A DNA stretch of 11,407 nt from positions 1 to 11,407 of the forward strand of contig JALRJD010000224.1 in assembly GCA_023255165.1 (NCBI GenBank), given 5' to 3'. Below are positions 1 to 5,996 of this stretch, piece by piece; within the stretch, counting starts at the first letter, position 1; the number at the start of each line of letters is the position of its first letter. Made by a program: the position numbers and the translations under genes. This DNA is from Porticoccaceae bacterium. Lineage in GTDB: Bacteria; Pseudomonadota; Gammaproteobacteria; Pseudomonadales; Porticoccaceae. The notes under the pieces were generated by a model. That model ran no database searches and was not told where the DNA came from. It saw only the letters and a program-made list of their open reading frames with translations.

Positions 1-70
1 GTAGACACAGGGGACTTAAAATCCCCCGATCATTGCGATCGTGCCGGTTCAAGTCCGGCTCCGGGCACCA
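1..70 (+). tRNA. tRNA-Leu(UAA), 5' end cut by window edge
   Basis: The 3' part of a class II (long variable arm) tRNA. The anticodon stem GGGGA/TCCCC (10-14 with 22-26) encloses loop CTTAAAA, whose anticodon TAA lies at 17-19. The long variable arm pairs CGATC (27-31) with GATCG (37-41). The T stem GCCGG/CCGGC (43-47 with 55-59) encloses TTCAAGT. The acceptor 3' strand TCCGGGC (60-66), discriminator A and an encoded CCA (68-70) follow. The 5' acceptor strand and most of the D arm lie left of the window. The combination of anticodon, long variable arm and close resemblance to the E. coli leuZ type makes the identity secure. tRNA 3' ends are common island integration sites, and an A+T-rich toxin-antitoxin module follows directly. 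Confidence 0.96.
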
Positions 71-128
71 ATAAATACAAGGCCTACAGAAAAACCGATA
101 TTTCGTTTAGGTTGCGGCCGTCCACAAA

Positions 129-157
129 TTGACCACTGAAATATGACATTAAAGGAT
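129..157 (+). promoter_or_regulatory. Candidate weak sigma70 promoter of the toxin-antitoxin operon
   Basis: TTGACC (129-134) matches the -35 consensus at five of six positions. A 17-bp spacer leads to AAGGAT (152-157), a poor -10 element with three of six matches. It lies just upstream of the palindrome at 170-194, so a protein bound there would sit over the expected start of transcription. The poor -10 keeps confidence low. Confidence 0.3.
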
Positions 158-169
158 AAATCGACTACC

Positions 170-194
170 ATAGCTATCATCAGATGATAACTAT
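170..194 (+). promoter_or_regulatory. 25-bp palindrome, likely toxin-antitoxin autoregulatory operator
   Basis: Left arm ATAGCTATCATC (170-181) and right arm GATGATAACTAT (183-194) are inverted repeats about a single central A. Eleven of twelve positions pair; the one mismatch is C174 opposite A190. The element ends 23 bp before the toxin ATG and nine bp before its Shine-Dalgarno. A dyad of this size suits a dimeric winged-helix repressor, and the second gene of the operon encodes such a protein. That the antitoxin or the toxin-antitoxin complex binds it is inference from type II module behaviour. Confidence 0.6.
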
Positions 195-217
195 ATAGAT
201 CCAAGGATGGTGCGCCT

Positions 218-580
218 ATGAGTCGTGCCCCGGGTTTAGATCTTTTGCTGGAGCTTAACGGTACGGAATATACCGAAGAAAACGGTTATTGGTACAAGAT
301 TGAGGCGCACAGGGTTGCCCCGAGCAGGGAAATACCCCATGGCATTAGATACAACCTCACGTTGCACAATCAATTTAATCATCGCGTTTTGGGGTTTGAT
401 AATGCGCATGCCATCAGATCAAAAAAACGGGGAAGATTTAAAGGGCGAATTGTGACCTACGATCATGTTCACAAGAGCTCTATAGATCCTGGCACAGCCT
501 ATATATTTTCAAGTGCCCAACAACTGATAGAAGACTTTTTTGGCGAACTTAACCGTATTCTTGAGGAAGCAAAGAGATGA
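218..580 (+). CDS. TumE/DUF6516-like toxin of a type II toxin-antitoxin module
   Basis: A 120-residue soluble protein with no signal peptide or membrane segment. The layout fits the TumE (formerly DUF6516) family: a start with an acidic-aromatic patch (ENGYWYKIEAHRV, about residues 21-33), a central segment with IRYNLTLHN and LGFDNAH (about 43-65), a basic stretch (SKKRGRFKGR), a YDHVH motif near 81-85, and a C-terminal helix QQLIEDFFGELNRIL. Full length for the family. The start is set by AAGGA at 203-207. Its last four bases overlap the ATG of the downstream winged-helix gene, giving toxin-first order and translational coupling, as usual for this family. The toxic activity is not deducible from the sequence; family assignment is from recalled motif pattern. 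A+T-richer than the genes further right, consistent with acquisition by transfer. Confidence 0.75.
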   Translation: MSRAPGLDLLLELNGTEYTEENGYWYKIEAHRVAPSREIPHGIRYNLTLHNQFNHRVLGFDNAHAIRSKKRGRFKGRIVTYDHVHKSSIDPGTAYIFSSAQQLIEDFFGELNRILEEAKR

Positions 581-936
581 ATAAGTTAAAAATTGGCATT
601 ATGCCGCGCGAACAGTTTCAGCGTCGATTGGTTGATATTGCTGCTGGTAAAATCAAAGCCAGGCGCGATGATCCAAAGATATGGTTTAGCTCGATGAAGT
701 CGCTGAGTGAAGTATTGAGCGACAATAATGTTCGACTTTTAAAATTGATTAATGACCACCATCCCGAGACGCTCTCAGAGCTGGCTGAGCTCAGTGGCCG
801 GAAGCCCGGTAATCTGAGCCGAACGCTTAAAACCATGGAAAAGTATGGCATTGTCGAATTGCAAAAGTACGACAGCAGAAAAATTCGTCCAATAGCCAAA
901 GCAACGGAATTTGATATTCAGTATGCTGTTGCCTGA
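577..936 (+). CDS. Winged-helix antitoxin/regulator (COG4190-like) paired with TumE-like toxin
   Basis: A 119-residue protein. The N-terminal part (about 1-40) contains the segment REQFQRRLVDIAAGKIKARRDDPKIWF, typical of the COG4190 HTH proteins that accompany DUF6516 toxins. It is followed by a MarR/ArsR-like winged helix: LSEVLSDNNVRLLKLI, then TLSELAELSGRKPGNLSRTLKTMEKYGIVEL (about 65-96), with the recognition helix around RKPGNLSRTLKTM. It ends with a short wing and the motif KATEF near the C-terminus. GAGGAAG (563-569) lies seven bases before the ATG, which overlaps the toxin stop codon as ATGA. The likely role is to neutralise the toxin and repress the operon through the palindrome upstream (inference). 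Alternatively it could be a plain autoregulator. No other gene follows in the operon. Confidence 0.8.
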   Translation: MNKLKIGIMPREQFQRRLVDIAAGKIKARRDDPKIWFSSMKSLSEVLSDNNVRLLKLINDHHPETLSELAELSGRKPGNLSRTLKTMEKYGIVELQKYDSRKIRPIAKATEFDIQYAVA

Positions 937-1046
937 CGCCGGGTGTTGAAGCAACCCTGCATCAATAGGGCGCTATCAGTGGATAAGTAGCGCTGTAATA
1001 GACCCGCCATAGCCCCAGCGCCGGATATCAGTTATTCTCCACCGCA
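937..1046 (+). other. Intergenic gap with a small dyad, no gene
   Basis: A 110-bp gap between the antitoxin and the annotated DedA start. GCGCTA (970-975) and TAGCGC (988-993) can form a hairpin with a 12-nt loop, but no T-run follows on either strand. It marks roughly where composition changes from the A+T-rich module to the general background. No promoter for the DedA gene stands out. Confidence 0.3.
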
Positions 1047-1622
1047 ATGATCGTTGCGAATTCGGGCCCCCACTTTTTGACCACAGTTTTTTACCGAGGA
1101 AACAATCCCATCGATGAATCCGTTTTAAACTGGTTGCAGGCCCACAGGCAGAACGCCTGGATGGTGATTCCATTTTTGGCTTTTCTCGAGGCCTGTCCCG
1201 GTCTGGGGCTGCTCGCCTCTGGCGCAATTTTGTTATCAGTCGCAGTGTTTCTCTATGCCGAGCAGTTGGTATCGCTTTATCAGATTCTGCCCCTGGCATT
1301 TGTTGGCGCCTGCGCAGCAGACCATTTGGGGTTTTATGTTGGCCGCTGGTATGGGCCCAGATTTCATCACACGGCATTTGCCAAAAAACGAGCTGAGTTA
1401 TTGGCTAAAAGTGAGCGCTTTATTTTGAATCATGGCGTCAGCGCTATATTGTTTGGGCGTCTTATCCCCGCGATCCGAAGTGTTGTGCCGATTATGGTGG
1501 GGGTTAGTGGTCTTTCAAAATCGATGTTCACGCTGGTCGATATTGTTGCCTGTCTGGTTTGGAGCGCGGGGCTGGGTTTCCTGGTTGTGAGTTTAAGTTC
1601 TCTCTACCCAGTGGTTAACTAA
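1047..1622 (+). CDS. DedA-family membrane protein
   Basis: A 191-residue (or about 170) polytopic inner-membrane protein of the DedA/SNARE-associated family, whose members have been linked to undecaprenyl-phosphate or phospholipid translocation and membrane homeostasis. Visible signatures are an acidic residue within a re-entrant helix (FLAFLEACPGLGLLASG, 43-59, E48), GACAADHLGFYVGRWYG (87-103, D92) and FGRLIPAIRSVVPIMVGVSGLS (136-157) with the family's arginines R138 and R144. C-terminal membrane helices follow. The start is uncertain. ATG 1047 has no Shine-Dalgarno, while GAGGA at 1096-1100 is ideally placed before an in-frame ATC codon at 1110, and homology-like sequence only begins about there. 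It is the only plus-strand gene facing the taurine cluster and converges on it. Which lipid it handles cannot be read from the sequence. Confidence 0.85.
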   Translation: MIVANSGPHFLTTVFYRGNNPIDESVLNWLQAHRQNAWMVIPFLAFLEACPGLGLLASGAILLSVAVFLYAEQLVSLYQILPLAFVGACAADHLGFYVGRWYGPRFHHTAFAKKRAELLAKSERFILNHGVSAILFGRLIPAIRSVVPIMVGVSGLSKSMFTLVDIVACLVWSAGLGFLVVSLSSLYPVVN

Positions 1623-1640
1623 AAAAGCGCCGTTAAGCGC
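1621..1640 (-). terminator. Candidate weak terminator after the hydroxylase gene
   Basis: Read on the minus strand, a GCGC/GCGC stem (1640-1637 with 1630-1627) with a 6-nt loop is followed by six T residues (1626-1621). It starts five bases beyond the hydroxylase stop codon, the right place to end the seven-gene taurine transcript. The stem is only four base pairs, so efficiency is doubtful. Confidence 0.4.
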
Positions 1641-1645
1641 ATGGA

Positions 1646-2875
1646 TTATGCCGTCGCCTGCTGCTTTTCCCCAAGGCAAACCCACATCAGCATGGCGCTC
1701 ACAGCAAGATAAGCAGCGCCGTAATAGAGCCACTCTAAGCTCATTAGCCCCGAGCTATAACTAATCACCAGCATGGCGCTTAACGCTGCTATACGAGTGT
1801 ATTCCAACAGTCTTGCTGACTGTTTGCCATCCATTACTGCGCCAATTACAACCAATACGGAGGCCTGCGTAATCACCAGCACCCAGAGCAGAGAGTAGGG
1901 GATAAGTGCCACTTGTGTGGCGCTCCAGAGGTGAACCAGGGCCAGTAACAGATACTGCGCCACAATGGCGCTGTTGGTCAGCGGGCTAAGTTGCGGATCG
2001 TACTTTTCAATCTGTTGCAGGTCGGATTTTTGCGTAGGAAAACGTTCGGCAACATCCGCGGGACGCCAACCGGTTTTTGACCAGATCACGCGAAGTTTGT
2101 CGACCCAGTGCTGAGTGCGCCAAGCGTCTGTGATCATGCCGATAAAAATATGCAAATTGCCCCAGATCGGGTTCCAGCTTCGCAGTGGCGAGCGAATACC
2201 ATAGATCGGTTTCTGCTCATCTTGCTCTTCCTTAAACGTGCCAAACAGGCGGTCCCAGATAATAAACAGTCCGCCGTAATTTTTATCGATATAGTCTGCA
2301 TTTTGCGCGTGATGAACGCGGTGGTTGGAAGGGCTTACCATCAACCATTCAAAGGCGCCGAGTTTGGGAATATGTTGTGTGTGTACCCAAAACTGATAAA
2401 TCAAATGGGCGCTGGCAATGCTGATAAACATATCAATCGGCATACCGAGCAAAAAGCAGGGAATATAAAATACCCAGGTGGTCAAAAAACTGGTGCTGGT
2501 TTGGCGCAGTGCGGTGCTCAGGTTGTAGTCTTCGCTCTGGTGATGAACCACATGGGAGCCCCAGAAAATCTGGCGCTCATGGCTGATGCGATGAAACCAG
2601 TAATAGAGAAAGTCATAGAGCAAAATGGCCAGCAGCCAGTGGGCCAGGGAATTGATATCAAAAGACCAGATGGCGTAGTGCTGCGAAATTCCGGAAAAAA
2701 CCAGTGCGCCAATATTCAGAAAAACAAATTTGGTGATGGTGCTCAACAGCCCCATGCTAAGACTGTTAATGCTGTCGTTGACCCGGTAGGTGTTGTTGCC
2801 CCTGAGCAGTCCCCAAAACAGTTCGAGCACAATCATGATTAAAAAAACGGGCACAGCATAGGGAACAAAATTCAT
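1646..2875 (-). CDS. Fatty acid hydroxylase / sterol desaturase family membrane di-iron enzyme
   Basis: A 409-residue integral membrane protein. N-terminal membrane segments (about 5-25, 45-62, 78-94) lead into the histidine-rich di-iron ligand set: HRISH (H95, H99), HVVHH (H108, H111, H112), HTQH (H165, H168) and NHRVHH (H185, H188, H189). The signature DKNYGGLFIIWDRLFGTF (197-214) follows. A C-terminal extension of about 110 residues (300-400) adds several more hydrophobic helices. That layout resembles the alkylglycerol-monooxygenase/TMEM195-like branch more than short sterol desaturases. The reaction is expected to be O2-dependent hydroxylation or desaturation of a lipid; the substrate is unknown. 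Its start is supported by AAAGG seven bases upstream, which overlaps the ackA stop codon, and the gap to ackA is only 10 bp. Co-translation with ackA is therefore likely, placing it in the taurine unit without an obvious role there. Confidence 0.88.
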   Translation of the reverse strand: MNFVPYAVPVFLIMIVLELFWGLLRGNNTYRVNDSINSLSMGLLSTITKFVFLNIGALVFSGISQHYAIWSFDINSLAHWLLAILLYDFLYYWFHRISHERQIFWGSHVVHHQSEDYNLSTALRQTSTSFLTTWVFYIPCFLLGMPIDMFISIASAHLIYQFWVHTQHIPKLGAFEWLMVSPSNHRVHHAQNADYIDKNYGGLFIIWDRLFGTFKEEQDEQKPIYGIRSPLRSWNPIWGNLHIFIGMITDAWRTQHWVDKLRVIWSKTGWRPADVAERFPTQKSDLQQIEKYDPQLSPLTNSAIVAQYLLLALVHLWSATQVALIPYSLLWVLVITQASVLVVIGAVMDGKQSARLLEYTRIAALSAMLVISYSSGLMSLEWLYYGAAYLAVSAMLMWVCLGEKQQATA

Positions 2876-2885
2876 CGCAATGCCT

Positions 2886-4067
2886 TTATGGTTCTGTGGT
2901 CACCGCGGTGGCAGTCAACTCGGCGATCACCCGCTCTTCATTGGCTTGCACCACATAGACTTTGATTGCACTCGCAGGGGTGGAAATCAACTCACTGCCA
3001 GCATGGTTTGCCGCGGCATCAATAGAGACGCCCAGCCAGGCCAAACGCTCACAAACCTGCTGCCGAATCTGCGTCGAATTTTCACCCACACCACCGGTAA
3101 AAATCAGGCCATCAATACCCTGCAGCGTACCAACCATCGCGGCGATCTCACGACAGAGGCGATAGAGATAGATATCAATCGCACGCTTGGCCGATTCAGC
3201 GTCGCTATCGAGCAGCTCACGCATATCGCTGCTTAACTGAGACAGGCCGAGCAGACCGGACTCTTTGTAGAGTAAATCACTGAGTTGTTGCGGTTGCAGC
3301 TTTTTATCCAACAACAGATAGAGCAGCACCCCTGGATCCAGCGCGCCGCTGCGGGTGCCCATAACCAGCCCGTCGAGGGCACTAAAGCTCATGCTGCAGT
3401 CGACACTCCGGGCGTTGTCCATGGCGCAGAGGCTGGCACCATTGCCGAGATGCGCCACCACCAGCTTGCCTGCGGCCAGAGCCGGGTCGAGCTGTTGCAG
3501 ATGGTTGGCAATATGCTGATAAGAGAGCCCGTGAAACCCATAGCTGCGCAGCCCCTGGTCGTAATAATGATCGGGCAGGGCAAATTGCTGCACGGTTCTG
3601 CTCTGGGTGGCATGAAACGCGGTGTCAAAGCAGGCAACCTGTGTAACATCCGGGCGCAGGCGAGCAAGGGTTTCAATGGCCAGCAGGTTGTGCGGTTGAT
3701 GCAATGGGGCCAGGGGAATCAGTTTTTGCAGTTCGGCCAATACGCAATTGTCGATAACCGTCGGTTGCTGGAATTGCGCGCCGCCATGCACCACCCGATG
3801 TCCAATTACCAGTTCTGCGCTGGCGTCCAGCCGAGGTTCGAGCCACTGCAGTAAAGACTGCAATGCCTGGCGATGATCGGTTTCGGGTGCAATCTCAACA
3901 GTGTTAAACGAGTTTTGCTGCGCGGATTGGAAATGGAATTTTGCGCTGTGTCCGAGTTCTTCAATCTGGCCGTCAAGGGCGATATCAAAACCGCCATTGA
4001 GCTGCCTGAACAAACTGAATTTGATACTCGAGGAACCGCAGTTGACCACCAGAATCTCTCGTTTCAC
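2886..4067 (-). CDS. ackA: Acetate kinase
   Basis: A 393-residue cytoplasmic kinase (ASKHA fold) interconverting acetyl phosphate + ADP and acetate + ATP. Motifs in order: N-terminal VVNCGSSSIKF (7-17), HRVVHGG (90-96, R91), ACFDTAFHATQ (145-155, catalytic D148), YGFHGLSY (176-183), AHLGNGAS (205-212), GTRSGALDPG (237-246), FTGGVGENS (323-331) and the C-terminal NEE motif (376-378). Length matches the family. The start is GTG (complement of 4065-4067), with GGAG seven bases upstream; no in-frame ATG nearby fits the conserved N-terminus. It lies 46 bp after xsc and 10 bp before the hydroxylase gene. Next to xsc its job is presumably to turn Xsc-derived acetyl phosphate into ATP and acetate. 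Taurine clusters more often carry phosphotransacetylase (pta) in this place. Confidence 0.95.
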   Translation of the reverse strand: MKREILVVNCGSSSIKFSLFRQLNGGFDIALDGQIEELGHSAKFHFQSAQQNSFNTVEIAPETDHRQALQSLLQWLEPRLDASAELVIGHRVVHGGAQFQQPTVIDNCVLAELQKLIPLAPLHQPHNLLAIETLARLRPDVTQVACFDTAFHATQSRTVQQFALPDHYYDQGLRSYGFHGLSYQHIANHLQQLDPALAAGKLVVAHLGNGASLCAMDNARSVDCSMSFSALDGLVMGTRSGALDPGVLLYLLLDKKLQPQQLSDLLYKESGLLGLSQLSSDMRELLDSDAESAKRAIDIYLYRLCREIAAMVGTLQGIDGLIFTGGVGENSTQIRQQVCERLAWLGVSIDAAANHAGSELISTPASAIKVYVVQANEERVIAELTATAVTTEP

Positions 4068-4113
4068 AGAGAGACTCCAGTGCCACCGGGTTGCACGGTA
4101 TTCAACATCAGAT

Positions 4114-5877
4114 TTACACGTAATCTTTGTATTTTTCGAGGAAGCGAACCGGCTTTGACAGTGCGTCGCGGCGGAATGGATCGCCCAGCTCTCGGGTACA
4201 CATAATTTCGATTACCGTGGTTTTGCCTTCGTCCATCTGCATGGCTACGGCTTTTTTCAGTGCCGGCCCAACCTGATCCAGCGAGTCGACAACTATGCCT
4301 TCCGCACCCATCGCCTGAGCGATACCGGCCCAGCTTTCACTGACCAGCTCCGCGGCGACAAAACGGCGGTCATAAAACTCCACCTGATTTTTCTTCTCGG
4401 CGCCCCAGTCGCGATTGTGGAAAACTACCGCGGTCACCGGAATATCGTGGCGCACAGCAGTCATAATCTCGGACATGCTCATTCCCCAGGCACCGTCGCC
4501 GGCGTAGGCAATCGCCGGACGGTGTGGTGCGGCGGCCTTGGCGCCAATAATGGTTGGCAGCGCATAGCCACAGTTGCCAAAGCTCATCGGAGCAAAGAAA
4601 CTGCGCGGCTTTTCAAAGCGCAGATAGCTGTGTGCAACAGAGTTGATATTGCCGATATCAGTCGACACCATGACATCTTCCGGCATGGCTTTTTCCAGCT
4701 CACGCAGCACCTGGCGGGGATGCAACCATTCGCCGTCTTCGGCGGCGGCTTCGGCAATCATATCCAGGCTGTAGTCATCGCGCTCATGGGTCCACTCGTC
4801 GAGCTCGGTTTCCCAGGCGGATTTTTCCGCGGCAATTTCAGCGCTGCGCTGTTGCTGGTTGGCGTGACACGCCAGCGTCAGTTTTGCGAGACGCTCAGTC
4901 AGCGCGATGGCGCTGGCTTTGGCATCACCACAGATACCCACAGAGATCTTTTTCACCAGGCCGAGCATTTTGTGGTCGGCATCAATTTGAATAATTTTGG
5001 CATTTTCCGGCCAGTACTCCATGCCGTATTGCGGCAGGGTACCAAAGGGCCCCAGGCGCGAACCGAGCACCAACACCACATCGGCTTTGGAGATCAGCTT
5101 CATGCCGGCTTTCGAACCCTGGTAGCCCAGCGGGCCGCACCAAAGAGGGTGGCTGGCCGGGAACGAATCATTGTGCTGATAGCTATTGACCACCGGCGCA
5201 CCGAGCAGCTCAGCGAGGGCGACACATTCAGCCATGGCATCCGCCATTACCACGCCGCCACCGGAAACCATCACCGGGAACTGGGCAGTGGCCAGCAACT
5301 CGGCGGCTTCATTCAGGCTTTTGTCGCCGCCGGGACCGCGGTCGAGACGCTGGGGTTGCGGAATCTCGATATCGATATCGCCGTAAAAGAAATCCCGAGG
5401 AATATTCAGCTGGGTGGGGCCAATTTCTGACAGGGCACGGTCAAAGCAGCGCGCGGTGAATTCGGCAATGCGCTTGGGGTTATTGACATGACCCTGGTAT
5501 TTGGTGAATTCCTGGAACATCGGCAACTGATGCGCTTCCTGGAAACCGCCCAGGCCGATGCTCATGGTGCCGGCTTCCGGTGTGATCATCACCACCGGGG
5601 AGTGCGCCCAATAGGCCGCTGCAATACCGGTAACACAGTTGGAAATGCCCGGGCCATTCTGGGCAATGACCACGCCGTGCTCACCCGAGGCGCGGGAATA
5701 GCCATCGGCCATATGGGCGGCACCCTGTTCGTGAACAACGGGAATCAACTCGATACCCGCCGGAGCAAAGATATCCATGGCATCCATAAACGCCGAGCCC
5801 ATAATGCCAAAAATTTTAGTGACGCCGTTGGCGACCAGTGTTTCAACGAATGCTTCGCTGGGTGTCATGCGTGCCAT
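4114..5877 (-). CDS. xsc: Sulfoacetaldehyde acetyltransferase
   Basis: A 587-residue cytoplasmic thiamine-diphosphate enzyme. It cleaves the C-S bond of sulfoacetaldehyde with phosphate, giving acetyl phosphate and sulfite, and is the defining enzyme of taurine/isethionate dissimilation (EC 2.3.3.15). The N-terminal pyrimidine-binding domain carries the activating glutamate in VVHEQGAAHMADGYSRA (E50). A central domain spans about 190-330. The C-terminal PP domain has GDG (460-462) followed by HNRDWG (N488). The C-terminal signature GDPFRRDALSKPVRFLEKYKDY (565-586) is characteristic of Xsc and separates it from acetolactate synthase. Length is typical. The start has GGGA seven bases upstream; ATG at codon 4 is an alternative. 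It is preceded by a 119-bp gap with candidate TauR sites and followed by ackA after 46 bp, probably in one transcript. Confidence 0.97.
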   Translation of the reverse strand: MARMTPSEAFVETLVANGVTKIFGIMGSAFMDAMDIFAPAGIELIPVVHEQGAAHMADGYSRASGEHGVVIAQNGPGISNCVTGIAAAYWAHSPVVMITPEAGTMSIGLGGFQEAHQLPMFQEFTKYQGHVNNPKRIAEFTARCFDRALSEIGPTQLNIPRDFFYGDIDIEIPQPQRLDRGPGGDKSLNEAAELLATAQFPVMVSGGGVVMADAMAECVALAELLGAPVVNSYQHNDSFPASHPLWCGPLGYQGSKAGMKLISKADVVLVLGSRLGPFGTLPQYGMEYWPENAKIIQIDADHKMLGLVKKISVGICGDAKASAIALTERLAKLTLACHANQQQRSAEIAAEKSAWETELDEWTHERDDYSLDMIAEAAAEDGEWLHPRQVLRELEKAMPEDVMVSTDIGNINSVAHSYLRFEKPRSFFAPMSFGNCGYALPTIIGAKAAAPHRPAIAYAGDGAWGMSMSEIMTAVRHDIPVTAVVFHNRDWGAEKKNQVEFYDRRFVAAELVSESWAGIAQAMGAEGIVVDSLDQVGPALKKAVAMQMDEGKTTVIEIMCTRELGDPFRRDALSKPVRFLEKYKDYV

Positions 5878-5918
5878 AGATGTTTCCCGTGTTGACTAGC
5901 TGTGGTGGTTGTTTTTAG

Positions 5919-5947
5919 ATGTTTTTGCAGCCTTGAAGCTTATGCAA
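5919..5947 (-). promoter_or_regulatory. Candidate weak promoter for xsc-ackA-hydroxylase
   Basis: On the minus strand TTGCAT (5947-5942) serves as a plausible -35, 17 bp from AAACAT (5924-5919), a poor -10. A weak core promoter is what an activator-dependent promoter would show. The direct repeats at 5963-5995 lie directly upstream. Chosen by eye; other placements are possible. Confidence 0.3.
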
Positions 5948-5962
5948 GATACGCATGAAAAG

Positions 5963-5995
5963 GTAGTACCAGTTTATACCGATCTGTTGTTCCAG
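5963..5995 (-). promoter_or_regulatory. Candidate TauR operator: two CTGGWACWAC direct repeats
   Basis: On the minus strand CTGGAACAAC (5995-5986) and CTGGTACTAC (5972-5963) are direct repeats matching at eight of ten positions, both differences being A/T swaps. They start 23 bp apart, about two helical turns. They begin one base after the tauR stop codon, in the only sizeable gap between tauR and xsc. MocR-type regulators are known to bind direct repeats, and the Rhodobacter TauR site as I recall it is a CTGGAC-type repeat, which these resemble. A nested dyad GGTAGTACC (5962-5970, plus strand) and an extra TACC at 5977-5980 add to the structure. Binding is inferred. Confidence 0.6.
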
Positions 5996-5996
5996 C

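Noticed and set aside
970..993. GCGCTA/TAGCGC hairpin after the antitoxin as a terminator
   Set aside because: Six pairs with a 12-nt loop and no T-run on either strand, too weak to call a terminator.
1..1100. Duplicated tRNA 3' end (att site) flanking the toxin-antitoxin module
   Set aside because: I looked for a second copy of the T-arm/acceptor sequence up to the DedA gene and saw none, and no integrase gene is present.
2108..2842. Plus-strand open frame of 244 codons antisense to the hydroxylase gene
   Set aside because: It overlaps a gene with clear di-iron motifs, has no family resemblance, and arises from codon bias on the opposite strand.
3285..3854. Plus-strand open frame antisense to ackA
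   Set aside because: It is fully inside ackA, has no motif and no start signal, and is a shadow frame.
4417..5430. Plus-strand open frame of 337 codons antisense to xsc
   Set aside because: It lies wholly within xsc. Its histidine- and glycine-rich sequence is what the complementary strand of a high-G+C gene gives, and it has no recognisable domain or ribosome-binding site.
5488..5895. Plus-strand open frame crossing the 5' end of xsc
   Set aside because: It is antisense to the conserved N-terminal domain of Xsc, and its cysteine/histidine-rich look is a translation artefact.
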